DNA from: Effrenium voratum
Taxonomy: Eukaryota; Sar; Dinophyceae; Suessiales; Symbiodiniaceae
DNA: 64,000 bases
Direction of reading: 5' to 3'
Assembly (NCBI GenBank): GCA_963377175.1
Contig: CAUJNA010001246.1
Coordinates: forward strand, 1-64,000
In this document: positions 63,936 through 64,000 of the stretch, in pieces
Layout of the letters: every line of letters begins with the position of its first letter
How positions within the stretch are numbered: position 1 is the stretch's first letter
Translations under genes and position numbers: made by a program
Notes under the pieces: model-generated
The model's database searches: none
Seen by the model: only the letters and a program-made list of their open reading frames with translations
Told to the model about the DNA's origin: nothing

Positions 63936-64000
63936 AGCCTCCTCCAGCTGCGACTTGGTGAGGTGCTGCAGCATACCCAGAGAGTCCAGCGCTGTGGTGG
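63936..64000 (-). CDS. Membrane-protein gene, exon at window edge
   Basis: Frame TTALDSLGMLQHLTKSQLEE, donor GTACGG. It runs off the right end of the window. Family C copy C10 lies 20 nt downstream. Confidence 0.5.

Overview
This window looks like nuclear DNA of a dinoflagellate. That is inferred from four things: short exon-like islands with very high G/C at third codon positions, introns that use both GT and GC donors with AG acceptors, introns packed with short inverted-repeat elements, and a degenerate CCCTAAA array of the plant/dinoflagellate telomere type. No bacterial operon, rRNA, tRNA or CRISPR array was seen. Species cannot be named.

Layout. 0-5.7 kb is mostly non-coding, with MITE copies and one good minus-strand exon near 4.8 kb. 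5.3-5.95 kb is a purine-rich tract. 6.16-12.71 kb is a Ty1/copia-type LTR retrotransposon whose two main frames, gag (406 codons) and pol (1537 codons), are intact. It has a primer-binding site that fits the 3' end of an initiator tRNA, short and diverged terminal repeats, and a possible 50-codon third ORF. A second GA-rich tract lies just beyond it. 13-14.5 kb is largely empty.

From 14.6 kb to the right end, about 50 exon-like islands of 40-190 nt occur, and every one whose strand can be judged is on the minus strand. This fits the one-directional gene arrays known in dinoflagellates. Three gene models stand out, right to left. (1) A polytopic membrane protein runs from beyond 64.0 kb to a stop at 56171. 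(2) A charged, Ala/Pro-rich protein runs from an ATG at 44332 to a stop at 38909. (3) A J-domain (DnaJ-type) protein has a J-domain that is cleanly reassembled, in phase, from three small exons at 37706-36843 joined by two GC-AG introns. The genes that own the remaining exons (55.6-45.6 kb and 36.2-14.6 kb) were not recognised.

The intergenic and intronic DNA is saturated with non-autonomous inverted-repeat elements. I define families A, B, C, D/E, F, G, H and I below. Families A, C and D/E have different bodies but related termini containing GTCAAAA or ATCAAAACC, and 14 copies have perfect 4-bp target duplications that all read A-N-N-T. Family B uses TA, family F about 8 bp. All 13 family A copies point the same way, opposite to the genes, while family B and D copies point both ways. 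At least one family A copy supplies a GTGAGC splice donor exactly at an exon end. Together this suggests an introner-like, intron-building element system, which is the most interesting content of the window. All exon calls rest on reading-frame composition and splice-like edges, with no transcript or database support.
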